The position numbers and the translations under genes were made by a program. From an uncultured Parabacteroides sp. (lineage in GTDB: Bacteria > Bacteroidota > Bacteroidia > Bacteroidales > Tannerellaceae), in NCBI GenBank assembly GCA_937894065.1, contig CALCST010000026.1, positions 4,613-68,612 of the forward strand: a DNA stretch of 64,000 bases. Reading direction: 5' to 3'. Below, one piece after another: positions 34,392 to 43,563 of this stretch. The notes under the pieces were generated by a model. It was not told the origin of the DNA. It did no database searches and saw only the letters and a list, made by a program, of their open reading frames with translations. Position 1 is the stretch's first letter. Each line of letters begins with the position of its first letter.

Positions 34392-34979
34392 CTATTTATC
34401 CATAGTTGGATTAGCATTTTCCATTGCTACATTAAGTTTTAAGACATTAATTTTAGCAGGACCGAATATTCCTAATAATGGCTTTTCTATCATACAATCA
34501 ACGATAGCTTTAACATCTGCCTCTTTCATTCCTCTAGCTTTTGCAACTCGCTTTATCTGTACATACGCACATTCAGGAGTTATATCAGGATCAAGACCTG
34601 AAGCACTTGCTGTTACCATTTCAGCAGGAACATCTTCTCGTTTCAAATAGGGGTGATAAACCAGAAATGTATCAACTCTTGCTTCCACCTCTGCAAGATA
34701 TTCCTCATTGGTAACACCCTTGTTGCTGCCTGCGGAGCTTGTACCATCGTATCCGTCGCCCGCACATGAAGGTCTTCCCCAGAAAAATATATCTTTAGTA
34801 AAGACTTGCCCTACATTTGCTACTCCAACAACTTTACCATTGAGCTTTACCGTTTCTGCATTGCCACCTTCACCGGGTGCTGCGAACTGTGCGAAAATCC
34901 ATAATACCAATATATAACATACCGAAAAAAATACACAGAATACCAATGTGATTCGAATTGATTTCATTAAATTTTTCAT
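34392..34979 (-). CDS. kdpC: Potassium-transporting ATPase KdpC subunit
   Basis: The 195-residue protein has one N-terminal membrane helix (about 9-31) and a periplasmic domain with FWGRPS, DGTSSAGSNKG and SASGLDPDITPECAYVQ, the conserved KdpC blocks. KdpC stabilises the KdpFABC complex and increases ATP affinity. It follows kdpB by 18 bp and is in the usual kdpFABC order. Confidence 0.97.
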   Translation of the reverse strand: MKNLMKSIRITLVFCVFFSVCYILVLWIFAQFAAPGEGGNAETVKLNGKVVGVANVGQVFTKDIFFWGRPSCAGDGYDGTSSAGSNKGVTNEEYLAEVEARVDTFLVYHPYLKREDVPAEMVTASASGLDPDITPECAYVQIKRVAKARGMKEADVKAIVDCMIEKPLLGIFGPAKINVLKLNVAMENANPTMDK

Positions 34980-34997
34980 AACTGTTTCTTGATTTTA

Positions 34998-37034
34998 TTA
35001 GAAGAATAATCCAACAAATAAGTCTATTAATTTAATACCAACAAATGGAGCTATAATACCACCTACACCGTAAATGAGCAGGTTACGACGAAGTAATGCG
35101 CTTGCACCTATAGGTTTGTATTCAACACCTTTAAGAGCCAAAGGTATCAAAATAGGTATTATGATAGCATTGAATATGATAGCGGAAAGAATTGCACTTT
35201 CAGGACTATGTAACCCCATAATATTTAGTGCTTCCAACTGTGGTACGGAAACCATAAATAATGCAGGTATTATAGCGAAGTACTTAGCAACATCGTTTGC
35301 AATAGAGAATGTAGTAAGTGTTCCACGAGTCATAAGCAGCTGTTTACCGATCTCAACAATTTCAATAAGTTTTGTCGGATCATTGTCCAGGTCAACCATA
35401 TTGCCGGCTTCCTTTGCAGCCTGAGTACCACTGTTCATTGCCACACCAACATTAGCCTGTGCTAGAGCCGGTGCATCGTTTGTTCCGTCACCCATCATAG
35501 CAACCAGTTTACCTGCAGCCTGTTCCTTTCTGATATAATTCATCTTATCTTCCGGTTTGGCTTCCGCAATAAAATCATCGACACCAGCTTTTTCAGCAAT
35601 ATACTTTGCTGTAAGTGGATTATCACCTGTTACCATAACTGTTTTAACTCCCATCTTACGTAAGCGCTCAAAACGTTCCCTAATTCCAGGTTTAATAATA
35701 TCTTGCAACTCTATTACTCCAGCTATTTCCTTATTGATACATACAACCAACGGAGTACCGCCATTGCTGGTAATTCGCTTTATAATTTCCTCTGTTTCTT
35801 TAGGAAATTCATGTCCAGCTTCGTTCACAATATTTCGAATTGCATCAAATGCCCCTTTTCTGATCTGAGTACCATCCTTTAAGTTTATTCCTGAACATTT
35901 TGTTTCAGCCGTAAACTTGATCATATGAGCTCCTTCTGTGTTCAAATTACGCATACGTAACCCTTGTTCACGTCCTAACTCTATAATAGATTTTCCTTCC
36001 GGTGTATCATCAGAAGCAGAAGACAACATGCAGGCCTCTATAAAACTACGTTTGTCGAGACCTGTAACAGGATAAAAATCTGTAGCTTTACGGTTACCAA
36101 TAGTTATGGTTCCAGTCTTGTCCAAAAGGAGTGTATCTACATCACCAGCCGTTTCAACAGCTTTACCTGATTTAGTGATTACATTTGCCCGTAATGCACG
36201 ATCCATTCCGGCAATACCAATTGCAGAAAGTAAACCACCAATTGTTGTAGGTATCAAACAAACGAAAAGTGAAAGGAATGCAGCAATAGTAATAACAGTG
36301 TTGGAATAGTCTGCCATAGGTTTAAGAGTGATGCAAACAACAAGAAACACCAAAGTAAAAACTGCTAAAAGAATAGTAAGAGCTATCTCATTCGGAGTTT
36401 TCTGACGACTTGCTCCTTCAACTAATGAAATCATTTTATCCAGGAAACTTTCGCCAGGTTGAGTTGTTACAACTACCTTAATATGGTCTGAAAGAACTTT
36501 AGTTCCACCTGTTACAGAACTCTTGTCTCCACCAGACTCACGAATTACAGGGGCTGATTCACCAGTGATGGCACTTTCATCTATTGAAGCAAGCCCCTCT
36601 ATTATTTCACCATCAGCTGGAATAACATCTCCTGCTTCACATTCAAATATATCTCCTTTTTTAAGTTGCGAGCTATTTACAATTTTTATCTTGTCATTGA
36701 CAATAAGTTTAGCAGGTGTTTCTTCACGAGTCTTACGCAAGCTGTCAGCCTGAGCCTTACCGCGAGCTTCAGCTATAGCCTCAGCAAAGTTGGCGAACAA
36801 TAATGTCAGAAAAAGTATTATAAATACCCATAGGTTATAGACAAATGAACCTTGTGATGTGCTGAATGCAGAATATACAGTTACGAACAACATAATCAAT
36901 GTTGAAACTTCGACAGTGAACATGATCGGGTTCTTAATCATTATTTTCGGATTCAGCTTTACAAATGACTGTTTCAGACTTTCTATAACCTGATCCTTTT
37001 GAAACAGTGATGTATTTTGACTTTTTGAATTCAT
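34998..37034 (-). CDS. kdpB: Potassium-transporting P-type ATPase KdpB subunit
   Basis: The 678-residue P-type ATPase has the actuator motif TGES (157-160), phosphorylated Asp305 in DKTGT, the nucleotide domain, and MMGDGTNDAP near residue 500. The membrane segments match KdpB, including the short N-terminal helices. It hydrolyses ATP to drive potassium uptake by KdpA at low external potassium. TGES contains the serine that in E. coli is phosphorylated to switch the pump off. Gap to kdpA is 92 bp. Confidence 0.98.
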   Translation of the reverse strand: MNSKSQNTSLFQKDQVIESLKQSFVKLNPKIMIKNPIMFTVEVSTLIMLFVTVYSAFSTSQGSFVYNLWVFIILFLTLLFANFAEAIAEARGKAQADSLRKTREETPAKLIVNDKIKIVNSSQLKKGDIFECEAGDVIPADGEIIEGLASIDESAITGESAPVIRESGGDKSSVTGGTKVLSDHIKVVVTTQPGESFLDKMISLVEGASRQKTPNEIALTILLAVFTLVFLVVCITLKPMADYSNTVITIAAFLSLFVCLIPTTIGGLLSAIGIAGMDRALRANVITKSGKAVETAGDVDTLLLDKTGTITIGNRKATDFYPVTGLDKRSFIEACMLSSASDDTPEGKSIIELGREQGLRMRNLNTEGAHMIKFTAETKCSGINLKDGTQIRKGAFDAIRNIVNEAGHEFPKETEEIIKRITSNGGTPLVVCINKEIAGVIELQDIIKPGIRERFERLRKMGVKTVMVTGDNPLTAKYIAEKAGVDDFIAEAKPEDKMNYIRKEQAAGKLVAMMGDGTNDAPALAQANVGVAMNSGTQAAKEAGNMVDLDNDPTKLIEIVEIGKQLLMTRGTLTTFSIANDVAKYFAIIPALFMVSVPQLEALNIMGLHSPESAILSAIIFNAIIIPILIPLALKGVEYKPIGASALLRRNLLIYGVGGIIAPFVGIKLIDLFVGLFF

Positions 37035-37126
37035 ATCATAAAATTTTAGTATTTAGATTGATTAAAGAACAAACTCCTTTTTGTAATACACTTATACTGC
37101 CAGTCTACTACAATATTATTTTTTAT

Positions 37127-38833
37127 TTACAATGAAAAATGTTCAGCAATTGTACTTAAAGCCTGTGCAGGGAAGAATGACAATGCTGCAACTATTAATA
37201 TAACCGCAAATGTCATCACTCCAAAAGTTACTGTATCTGTTTTAAGAGTTCCGGCACTTTCCGGTATATACTTTTTTTGTGCCAACATACCTGCTATAGC
37301 TACCTGACCTATAATAGGTATAAACCGACTCAATATTAATACAATACCACACGACACATTCCAAAACCAAGTATTGTCACCAAGTCCCTCAAAACCTGAA
37401 CCATTATTTGCAGCACAAGAAGTAAACTCATATAACATTTCTCCAAGCCCGTGAAAACCAGGATTATTCAACCATCCTCCTTCACTTTCCACAAATGCAG
37501 GAGCATGAACATAAAGATATGCAGCAAGAGCAGTTCCTACAAGTATCACAAAAGGGTGAAGAAGTGCTACTATCGAAGCTATCTTCATTTCTTTTGCCTC
37601 GACTTTGTGACACATAAATTCCGGAGTACGTCCTACCATCAATCCACTTATGAATACTGCTATAATAATGAATGTAAAGTAGTTCATCCAACCTACTCCA
37701 ACACCACCAAACCATGTATTAATCTGCATATTTAGCATTTCAATCATACCGGATAACGGCATTGTAGAATCATGCATACCATTTACAGAGCCATTAGATG
37801 TAACAGTTGTAACAACACTCCAAAGTCCTGTTGCACCGGCACCGAAACGAACCTCCTTACCTTCCATAGCTCCACCGTCCTGTGCTATGCCCATTGAATC
37901 AATTCTAGGGTTACCACTCATTTCCTGAGATACATTAATACATACACCTACAAGAAATGCAACAAACATTACGCCAAATATGCTATAACCTAACCTTTTA
38001 CGGTTTACATAGAAACCAAAAGCAAAGACCATTGCCATTGGAATGATAAGAATGGAGCAACATTCTGTTATGTTAGACAAATAAGTAGGATTTTCAAGTG
38101 GATGTGAAGAATTTACACCATAATAACCACCCCCATTAGTACCTAACTGCTTAATAGGAACAATTGCTGCAACAGGACCTTGTGATATACTTTGTACATT
38201 TCCTTCTAGTGTGTTTATCTCCATCTTTCCATCAAATCCCATTGGAATACCTTGTGAGATAAGTATAAAGCCAACCACAAGCGATAAAGGAAGAAGAATT
38301 CGGGTACAGCTCAATACGAGATACTTCCAAAAGTTTCCGATAGTTTGAGTTGTTTTTTCGCCAAGTGCTTTCATTACACCAGCCATTGCGGCCATACCTG
38401 TAGCTGCAGTTATAAACTGGAACAACATAATAACAAACAATTGTGTGAAATATGTAAGATTGGTTTCACCACTATAGTGTTGTTCATTACAGTTTACCAT
38501 AAAAGAAATACAAGTATTGAATGCCTGATCTACTGTCTGACCGATGTTTCCATCAGGATTCAGAGGCAAATAACCTTGTACAACAAGAAGAATTATTCCC
38601 CATACAAACCAAAATGCATTTACAACAAGCAAAGCTCTCAAAAACTGTTTCCAGTTCATTTCTTCTTCCGGGTTAATTCCAGAAAGCCGGAAGATTAAAC
38701 TTTCTATCGGCTTCATGAAGTCACTCCAAACCTTTTTACCTTTATAAACTTTTGCTATATATTTTCCTAATGGATAACTCAACACTACCATTAGAACTAT
38801 TTGCGCTATGACACCTAATATTTCTGTATTCAT
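37127..38833 (-). CDS. kdpA: Potassium-transporting ATPase KdpA subunit
   Basis: The 568-residue membrane protein has about ten helices and four selectivity-filter-like loops, including TNGGGYYGVNSSHP and SCAANNGSGFEGL. These loops bind potassium and relate KdpA to the SKT superfamily of channels. Length agrees with E. coli KdpA (557). It follows kdpF by 50 bp. Confidence 0.97.
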   Translation of the reverse strand: MNTEILGVIAQIVLMVVLSYPLGKYIAKVYKGKKVWSDFMKPIESLIFRLSGINPEEEMNWKQFLRALLVVNAFWFVWGIILLVVQGYLPLNPDGNIGQTVDQAFNTCISFMVNCNEQHYSGETNLTYFTQLFVIMLFQFITAATGMAAMAGVMKALGEKTTQTIGNFWKYLVLSCTRILLPLSLVVGFILISQGIPMGFDGKMEINTLEGNVQSISQGPVAAIVPIKQLGTNGGGYYGVNSSHPLENPTYLSNITECCSILIIPMAMVFAFGFYVNRKRLGYSIFGVMFVAFLVGVCINVSQEMSGNPRIDSMGIAQDGGAMEGKEVRFGAGATGLWSVVTTVTSNGSVNGMHDSTMPLSGMIEMLNMQINTWFGGVGVGWMNYFTFIIIAVFISGLMVGRTPEFMCHKVEAKEMKIASIVALLHPFVILVGTALAAYLYVHAPAFVESEGGWLNNPGFHGLGEMLYEFTSCAANNGSGFEGLGDNTWFWNVSCGIVLILSRFIPIIGQVAIAGMLAQKKYIPESAGTLKTDTVTFGVMTFAVILIVAALSFFPAQALSTIAEHFSL

Positions 38834-38883
38834 ACTTTAATACTTTTTAGCAGACAGTCTTAATACATTGTCAACTCATTTAT

Positions 38884-38964
38884 TCAAAACTTTTCCGGTT
38901 TAACCAAAACATACAATAAATAGCCAAACATTATAAGGCTTACAATAAACAATACTGTATACAT
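38884..38964 (-). CDS. kdpF: KdpF small membrane subunit
   Basis: A 26-residue single-helix protein starting MYTVLFIVSLIMFGYLL and ending KPEKF lies directly before kdpA in the same direction. Size (E. coli KdpF is 29), one hydrophobic helix with a short basic tail, and position match KdpF, which stabilises the KdpABC complex. It is too short for usual gene finders. Confidence 0.85.
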   Translation of the reverse strand: MYTVLFIVSLIMFGYLLYVLVKPEKF

Positions 38965-38982
38965 ACTTTTCACCCTTTCATT

Positions 38983-39081
38983 TTAAATGTTTTCAAACCA
39001 ATCAATACACTTCTCAAATAACACAAAGCAGCTCATACCCATCAGTACGCAGACTGCAAAACCAATTGTAAATAGTTCCAT
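38983..39081 (-). CDS. 32-residue single-helix membrane microprotein leading the kdp operon
   Basis: The frame starts ATG at 39081 and encodes MELFTIGFAVCVLMGMSCFV followed by LFEKCIDWFENI, a single hydrophobic helix with three cysteines and an acidic amphipathic tail. It is the first frame after the predicted sigma-54 promoter, with a leader of about 21 bases, and lies 18 bp before kdpF. It is not KdpF, which follows. It may be a Kdp accessory subunit or leader peptide; no family is recognised. Confidence 0.6.
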   Translation of the reverse strand: MELFTIGFAVCVLMGMSCFVLFEKCIDWFENI

Positions 39082-39112
39082 AATTTTTATATTTAAAATT
39101 CATTCTTATTTA

Positions 39113-39128
39113 TACAACTGGTATGCCA
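39113..39128 (-). promoter_or_regulatory. Predicted sigma-54 promoter of the kdp operon
   Basis: On the minus strand TGGCATACCAGTTGTA fits TGGCAY-N5-TTGCW with the exact 12-bp GG-to-G register; only the C of the -12 GC is changed to T. The transcript would start near 39102, about 21 bases before the 32-residue frame. The nearby NtrC-type regulator with GAFTGA supports the call. Confidence 0.7.
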
Positions 39129-39210
39129 AATTTAAGGTTATAGACATAAAAGACTGAATTCCAACCTAATATCAACTACTTTCATTTTATATATATAAAT
39201 ACGACCTTAT

Positions 39211-39223
39211 CATTTTGAAAATG
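39211..39223. promoter_or_regulatory. Candidate enhancer site for the kdp sigma-54 promoter
   Basis: CATTTTGAAAATG is a perfect palindrome about 115 bp upstream of the predicted start, a usual distance for NtrC-type activator sites. A single copy only, so evidence is weak. Confidence 0.3.
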
Positions 39224-39587
39224 TTTACTTCTATTTTGATATACTTTTTATTTCTCATTACTAAATATGTATGTACTGTTTTATTGTTTTTCAAATAATT
39301 ATTTCTCGGAATAATAAAATGGTTGGATCAAATAAAGATGGATATTAGCTTATAACTGAAAGAAATAATTCAATACTTATAAAGACCGTAATGAAACAAG
39401 GTAATTAAGAGTTTTTCTTATAATATTTTAGGAATAAGAAGCAACTACTATATTCTTGAGGCTTATTATCAAAATAACTGATTAGTCCAGAGTATTTTAT
39501 TAAAATAATTCTAATGATAAATAACGATTTAATATAGATTCCTTACGCTATTAATAGCGTTAAATTTTTATGTGTAGGAGAATAACA
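39224..39587. other. AT-rich spacer upstream of the kdp operon
   Basis: No supported gene. It contains one perfect 16-bp palindrome, ACGCTATTAATAGCGT (39545-39560), of unknown role, near the terminator of tRNA-Phe. Confidence 0.4.
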
Positions 39588-39622
39588 AAAAATCCCGACT
39601 TCAAATTGAAATCGGGATTTTT
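39588..39622 (-). terminator. Terminator of tRNA-Phe
   Basis: AAAAATCCCGA (39588-39598) pairs with TCGGGATTTTT (39612-39622), with an inner TTCAA...GAA stem. It follows the tRNA by 3 bp on the minus strand and has a T-run. Confidence 0.85.
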
Positions 39623-39625
39623 AAG

Positions 39626-39698
39626 TGGTGCCACCAGGAATCGAACCGGGGACACAAGGATTTTCAGTCCTTTGCTCTACCAACTGAGCTATGGCACC
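39626..39698 (-). tRNA. tRNA-Phe (GAA)
   Basis: The minus strand folds as a 73-nt tRNA: acceptor GGTGCCA/TGGCACC, D-arm GCTC..GAGC, anticodon loop CTGAAAA with anticodon GAA, and T-loop GGTTCGATTCC. No CCA is encoded. It has its own promoter and terminator. Confidence 0.97.
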
Positions 39699-39742
39699 AT
39701 CATTTTTTGTTTTTGTAACCGTTATCGTTTCGATTACGGGTG

Positions 39743-39773
39743 CAAAGGTAATGACTTTTTTTTAACCTGCAAA
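39743..39773 (-). promoter_or_regulatory. Promoter of tRNA-Phe
   Basis: On the minus strand TACCTTTG (39743-39750) is an exact -7 box and TTTG (39770-39773) lies 19 bp upstream. The bases that follow, CACCCGTAATCGA, recur with one change after the tRNA-Thr promoter at 63899. Confidence 0.8.
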
Positions 39774-39798
39774 CTTTTCGGTCGTTTTTTTCAAAAAA

Positions 39799-39826
39799 AA
39801 TATCACTATACGAAGATAGTGATATT
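39799..39826 (-). terminator. Terminator of the rmuC-yfcC operon
   Basis: AATATCACTAT (39799-39809) pairs perfectly with ATAGTGATATT (39816-39826). On the minus strand the loop contains CTTCG and eight T follow. Confidence 0.85.
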
Positions 39827-39917
39827 CCTTAGTTGATATAATATTCTATTAAAACTTTGTTTAACAAGACATTATATCCTACATTTATTATATCAAAAAA
39901 AAAATCATACAAAATAA

Positions 39918-41501
39918 TCAAAATCCATTCATTGGAATAAGTACTGTTGGAATTAGAAGTATAAATCCTAAAATTATCAATCCAACAATAAACTTCCATA
40001 CCCATTTGAACCAAATATCATATGGAATACGGCTTACTCCTAATACTGCAATAAGAACTCCGGATGTTGGTGTTATCATATTTGTGAAACCATCGCCGAA
40101 CTGGAATGCCATGACTGTGGCTTGTTTTGAAAGACCTATCAAATCTGAAAAAGGAGCCATAATAGGCATCGTTAACGCAGCTTTTGCACTTCCTGAAGGT
40201 ATTACCAAATTGATAAGGTTTTGTATGAGATACATCATTCCGACTGTTGCTACTTTTCCCATTCCTTCCATTCCTTTGGCAAGATTGAATAATATTGTAT
40301 CTATCACTTTTCCATCCTGCAATATAACAATAATACCGCCGGCAAGTCCAACTACAAGTGCTGCACTCATTATATCTTTACAGCCATCAAGGAACAGCTT
40401 GACCAATTCATTCGGAGTTTTTCCATTTGCTACGCCTGCCAATATTCCCAAAGCAAAAAATAATGTAGCTATTTCCATTATATACCATCCGTAGCCCATA
40501 ACTCCGGCAACCAGATAGAATATAGTAAAAAACAGAAGGTTCAATATATATAATTGTACTGTCTTCTTAAGTGCAAACACTGAAGTAACTGCAAAGGCCA
40601 ATGATATTACAGGTATAAGCGGCAAACCTTCAACCACCTTGTTCCCGATTTTCAAATAAGTCATAGGATAATTTATACTGAACAATAACAATACAATCAT
40701 CAGTAAAATAAAACTATACCATGCTGACCGTGGTGTTTTATATTCAAATTCTGTAGTTTGAGAAGCATGTAAATCCCGCCAATATTTATCAACTTCATAA
40801 ACGGGAGATAATCGTGGATTCTTTTTAATTTTATGAGCATACCTAAGAATCCATGTAAATCCGAATACATTTATAATAAACCAGCAGAATATACGATATT
40901 CAATGCCTGAAAACAAAGGAATACCAGCCAAGCCTTGAGCAATACCGATTGTAAACGGATTTAATATAGCTCCAGCGAAACCTAGTCCGGCTGCAACAAA
41001 AACCATACATACACCTGTTATGGAGTCATATCCCATCGAAACAGCCAGAGGTACAAGTACCAGGCAAAAAGCAATAGTTTCTTCACTCATTCCGAAAACA
41101 GCTCCGAAAATACTGAACAGAAGCATGATTGCCGTCAACAGGAAATTTTCGACACCAATTTTACGTATCAAAGGATTGTTCTCCATTTTCCGCGCCTTTT
41201 GTAGAAATGCGGCTGTTCCCATATCAAAAGCCTTGCTGTCATTTACTATCCAAAAGGCTCCGCCTATTACCAATATAAATACTATAATATCTGCCTTATC
41301 TACAAAACCCTTATAAAAGGCTGAGAATATCTGCCAACTCTGCGGAGTGTTAGACACCGGTTCATAAACAAGAGTCTTTACACCTTGCTCTGTTATTTGC
41401 TCGACATACTGTCCTCCCGGTAAAATCCATGTCAATGCCGCACAAAACAATATTATATAAAAAACTATTACGTACGTATGGGGAATCTGTCTCTTTTTCA
41501 T
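39918..41501 (-). CDS. YfcC/DcuC-family anion or amino acid carrier
   Basis: The 527-residue protein has about twelve membrane helices and the YfcC signatures: an N-terminal IPHTYVIVFY segment with WILPGGQ, FGMSEETIAF in the middle, and IPSGSAKAALTMPIMAP plus ITPTSGVLIAVLG in the C-terminal half. YfcC proteins belong to the DcuC/ion-transporter superfamily; substrates suggested for relatives are C4-dicarboxylates, short-chain acids or arginine/ornithine. The start codon overlaps the rmuC stop (ATGA), so the two are translationally coupled, although no functional link is known. Confidence 0.88.
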   Translation of the reverse strand: MKKRQIPHTYVIVFYIILFCAALTWILPGGQYVEQITEQGVKTLVYEPVSNTPQSWQIFSAFYKGFVDKADIIVFILVIGGAFWIVNDSKAFDMGTAAFLQKARKMENNPLIRKIGVENFLLTAIMLLFSIFGAVFGMSEETIAFCLVLVPLAVSMGYDSITGVCMVFVAAGLGFAGAILNPFTIGIAQGLAGIPLFSGIEYRIFCWFIINVFGFTWILRYAHKIKKNPRLSPVYEVDKYWRDLHASQTTEFEYKTPRSAWYSFILLMIVLLLFSINYPMTYLKIGNKVVEGLPLIPVISLAFAVTSVFALKKTVQLYILNLLFFTIFYLVAGVMGYGWYIMEIATLFFALGILAGVANGKTPNELVKLFLDGCKDIMSAALVVGLAGGIIVILQDGKVIDTILFNLAKGMEGMGKVATVGMMYLIQNLINLVIPSGSAKAALTMPIMAPFSDLIGLSKQATVMAFQFGDGFTNMITPTSGVLIAVLGVSRIPYDIWFKWVWKFIVGLIILGFILLIPTVLIPMNGF

Positions 41502-42766
41502 AAGTTTTCTTCTTCATTATTTTCCAAAACACCAATTTCAGGGATTATAGCACGAGCTTCTGCCGAACTTAAAGTGTCAACATCTTTCAGACGACGTTGA
41601 ATAGCTCTGGTTCTGACACCTAAAACCTCATCTATCTGACCGCTGGCTGTCTGCAAGTTTTTTTGGGCTTTCTCAAGCATTCCTCCCATTTTCTCAAACT
41701 CTTTTTTCACGGCTCCAAGTATTGTCCATACTTCGCCGGAATGTTTCTGTATTGCCAATGTTCGGAATCCTATCTGCAAACTGTTCAAAATAGCGGCTAA
41801 TGTTGTCGGTCCTGTCACTACAACTTTATAGTTTCGCTGTAAATCCTCAAGCAATGCTGAACGGCGCACGACTTCTGCATATATTCCTTCAAATGGCAAA
41901 AACATAATACCAAAATCTGTTGTAGCCGGAGGTGCGAGATATTTTGTAGAAATATCTTTTGCCATTTTACGGATAGTTGCTTCCAGCATTCTTCCAGCTG
42001 CATCTATAGCCTGTGGGTCTGCTTTGTCGTATGCATCTATAAGTTGTTCATACACATCTTTGGGGAATTTAGCATCAATAGGCAAATAGACAAAATCAGT
42101 ATTGTCATCCTTTCCAGGCAATTTAACAGCAAACTCAACCAAAGCATCCGAACCTTTTTTGGTTTTCACGTTCGCTTCATATTGTTCAGGAGCCAGTATT
42201 TGCTCAAGCAACATACTAAGTTGTATTTCTCCGATATTACCTCGAGTTTTCACATTACTCAACACACGCTTCAATCCTCCAACATCTTGAGCAAGGCTTT
42301 GCATCTCACCTAACCCTTTCTGCACGTTTTCCAATTGAGTATTTACCAGATTAAATGATTGAGTTATTCTATCGTTTAATGTTTTCTGAAGCTTTTCATC
42401 AACCGTAACTCTTATTTCGTCCAGTCTTTTTTCCGTATTTTGGATCAATTGCTGTTGCCTTTCATTTAATTCAGAAAACTTTTCACGCTGAAGTGAATTA
42501 AATGAGCTTATTCCTCTTTCAAATGCTTGACGGAATTCGCTCAAAGAATTTATCAGCTCCTCACGATTTTCCTTTGCAACGTAACGGCTCTCTTCCCTAT
42601 TCAACTTAAAATCTTCTCTGAAGTTTTTCTCAAGTCTTTCGGATAAAGATTGGATATTATTCAATATATTCTCAAAATCCTTAGAGTTATCTTGCCCTTT
42701 TTTCAACATCAACATAAGTTGAAGAGCAATCACCAATACAATTCCACACAAAATAACTATTTCCAT
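41498..42766 (-). CDS. rmuC: DNA recombination protein RmuC
   Basis: The 422-residue protein has one N-terminal membrane helix (about 2-18), a long coiled coil (about 25-160) and the RmuC nuclease-like domain with NVKTRGNIGEIQLSMLLEQI and PIDAKFP (about 175-230). RmuC limits inversions at short inverted repeats, a role of interest in a genome rich in palindromic elements. Length is typical. Its stop overlaps the YfcC start. Confidence 0.94.
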   Translation of the reverse strand: MEIVILCGIVLVIALQLMLMLKKGQDNSKDFENILNNIQSLSERLEKNFREDFKLNREESRYVAKENREELINSLSEFRQAFERGISSFNSLQREKFSELNERQQQLIQNTEKRLDEIRVTVDEKLQKTLNDRITQSFNLVNTQLENVQKGLGEMQSLAQDVGGLKRVLSNVKTRGNIGEIQLSMLLEQILAPEQYEANVKTKKGSDALVEFAVKLPGKDDNTDFVYLPIDAKFPKDVYEQLIDAYDKADPQAIDAAGRMLEATIRKMAKDISTKYLAPPATTDFGIMFLPFEGIYAEVVRRSALLEDLQRNYKVVVTGPTTLAAILNSLQIGFRTLAIQKHSGEVWTILGAVKKEFEKMGGMLEKAQKNLQTASGQIDEVLGVRTRAIQRRLKDVDTLSSAEARAIIPEIGVLENNEEENL

Positions 42767-42920
42767 ATTTACAACCTATATATTTTTACATTTCGTTTAT
42801 ACACAATAAATTACGTAATTTAGACTACTTTTTCCCTATCATTTCGCAAAGATAAAGTTTTTTATCAACCTCTACAATATTGTTAAAACATATTAATTAC
42901 GCATTTTTTTCGCAATAAGA

Positions 42921-42952
42921 TTTGTTTTTCTCAAATAAAGAACCTTATTTTG
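42921..42952 (+). promoter_or_regulatory. Predicted promoter of a small RNA
   Basis: TTTG (42921-42924) and TTATTTTG (42945-42952, seven of eight positions of the -7 box) are 20 bp apart. The transcript would start near 42959 and run to the strong terminator at 43128-43167. Confidence 0.5.
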
Positions 42953-42958
42953 TAAACG

Positions 42959-43168
42959 TAGAAAGTCAAGAACAACTTCTCAAACAATTATGAAGAATGT
43001 TTATGACTAAAGAACATAAAGTCGTTCACTATTTTTTAGCGAACAACTTACACAAGATTGATAGAAACTGTGTTTACAGTAATTAAAGAATATTGTTTTT
43101 CATTGGTTAAAGTTAAGGGTTAGTGTAGGATGCTATTGGATGTGAATCCGGTAGCATTCGTTTTTTTA
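42959..43168 (+). ncRNA. Predicted small RNA between rmuC and the PurF-like gene
   Basis: The unit is bounded by a promoter and by the hairpin GGATGCTATTGGAT/ATCCGGTAGCATTC (43128-43141/43146-43159, G-U pairs allowed) with a GTGA tetraloop and seven T. No normal gene lies inside; a 27-codon frame (43003-43086) is present but has no recognisable features. GTAAAC near the 5' end and GTTTAC (43072-43077) could pair. The role is unknown. Confidence 0.5.
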
Positions 43169-43526
43169 TTAATGTTTGTAATTTAAATTACATTTCACAG
43201 TATATAAAATATGCAACGAATAAATTAACTCTTTTTCTTCCGAATGTAATCCATTTTTCTTCCTGAACTAATTTCAATTTGAGAAGTTTCACAATTTTCA
43301 CACCTCTCTGAAAATCAAAGGAATCATGTGAACTATGAACATTTCTTAACGATAACACAAAATTTAAAGAAAACCTACTAATCAAAATCTTACAAACTAC
43401 ATATTAAATGCACGGTATTTTAGTCATATTGTTATAAAATGCTATCATTTTCTGAAAAGTATTTTTATTCTGTTAAAGTATTTGTATTTTTCATTTCAAT
43501 AGTCTAATTATATAATGAAAACCTCC

Positions 43527-43534
43527 TATCTTTG
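43527..43534 (+). promoter_or_regulatory. Predicted promoter of the PurF-like gene
   Basis: TATCTTTG matches TAnnTTTG exactly, about 30 bases before the ATG at 43564. The 360 bases between the small-RNA terminator and here hold no supported gene. Confidence 0.6.
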
Positions 43535-43563
43535 CATATTGAAAAATTAGGTTATTTAAGAAG

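Noticed and set aside
39570..39836. An 88-codon open frame on the plus strand.
   Set aside because: It is antisense to tRNA-Phe and its terminator; frames like this across tRNAs are a well-known false gene.
43188..43385. A 65-codon minus-strand frame between the small-RNA terminator and the PurF-like gene.
   Set aside because: No start context or family resemblance; AT-rich spacer can leave such frames open by chance.
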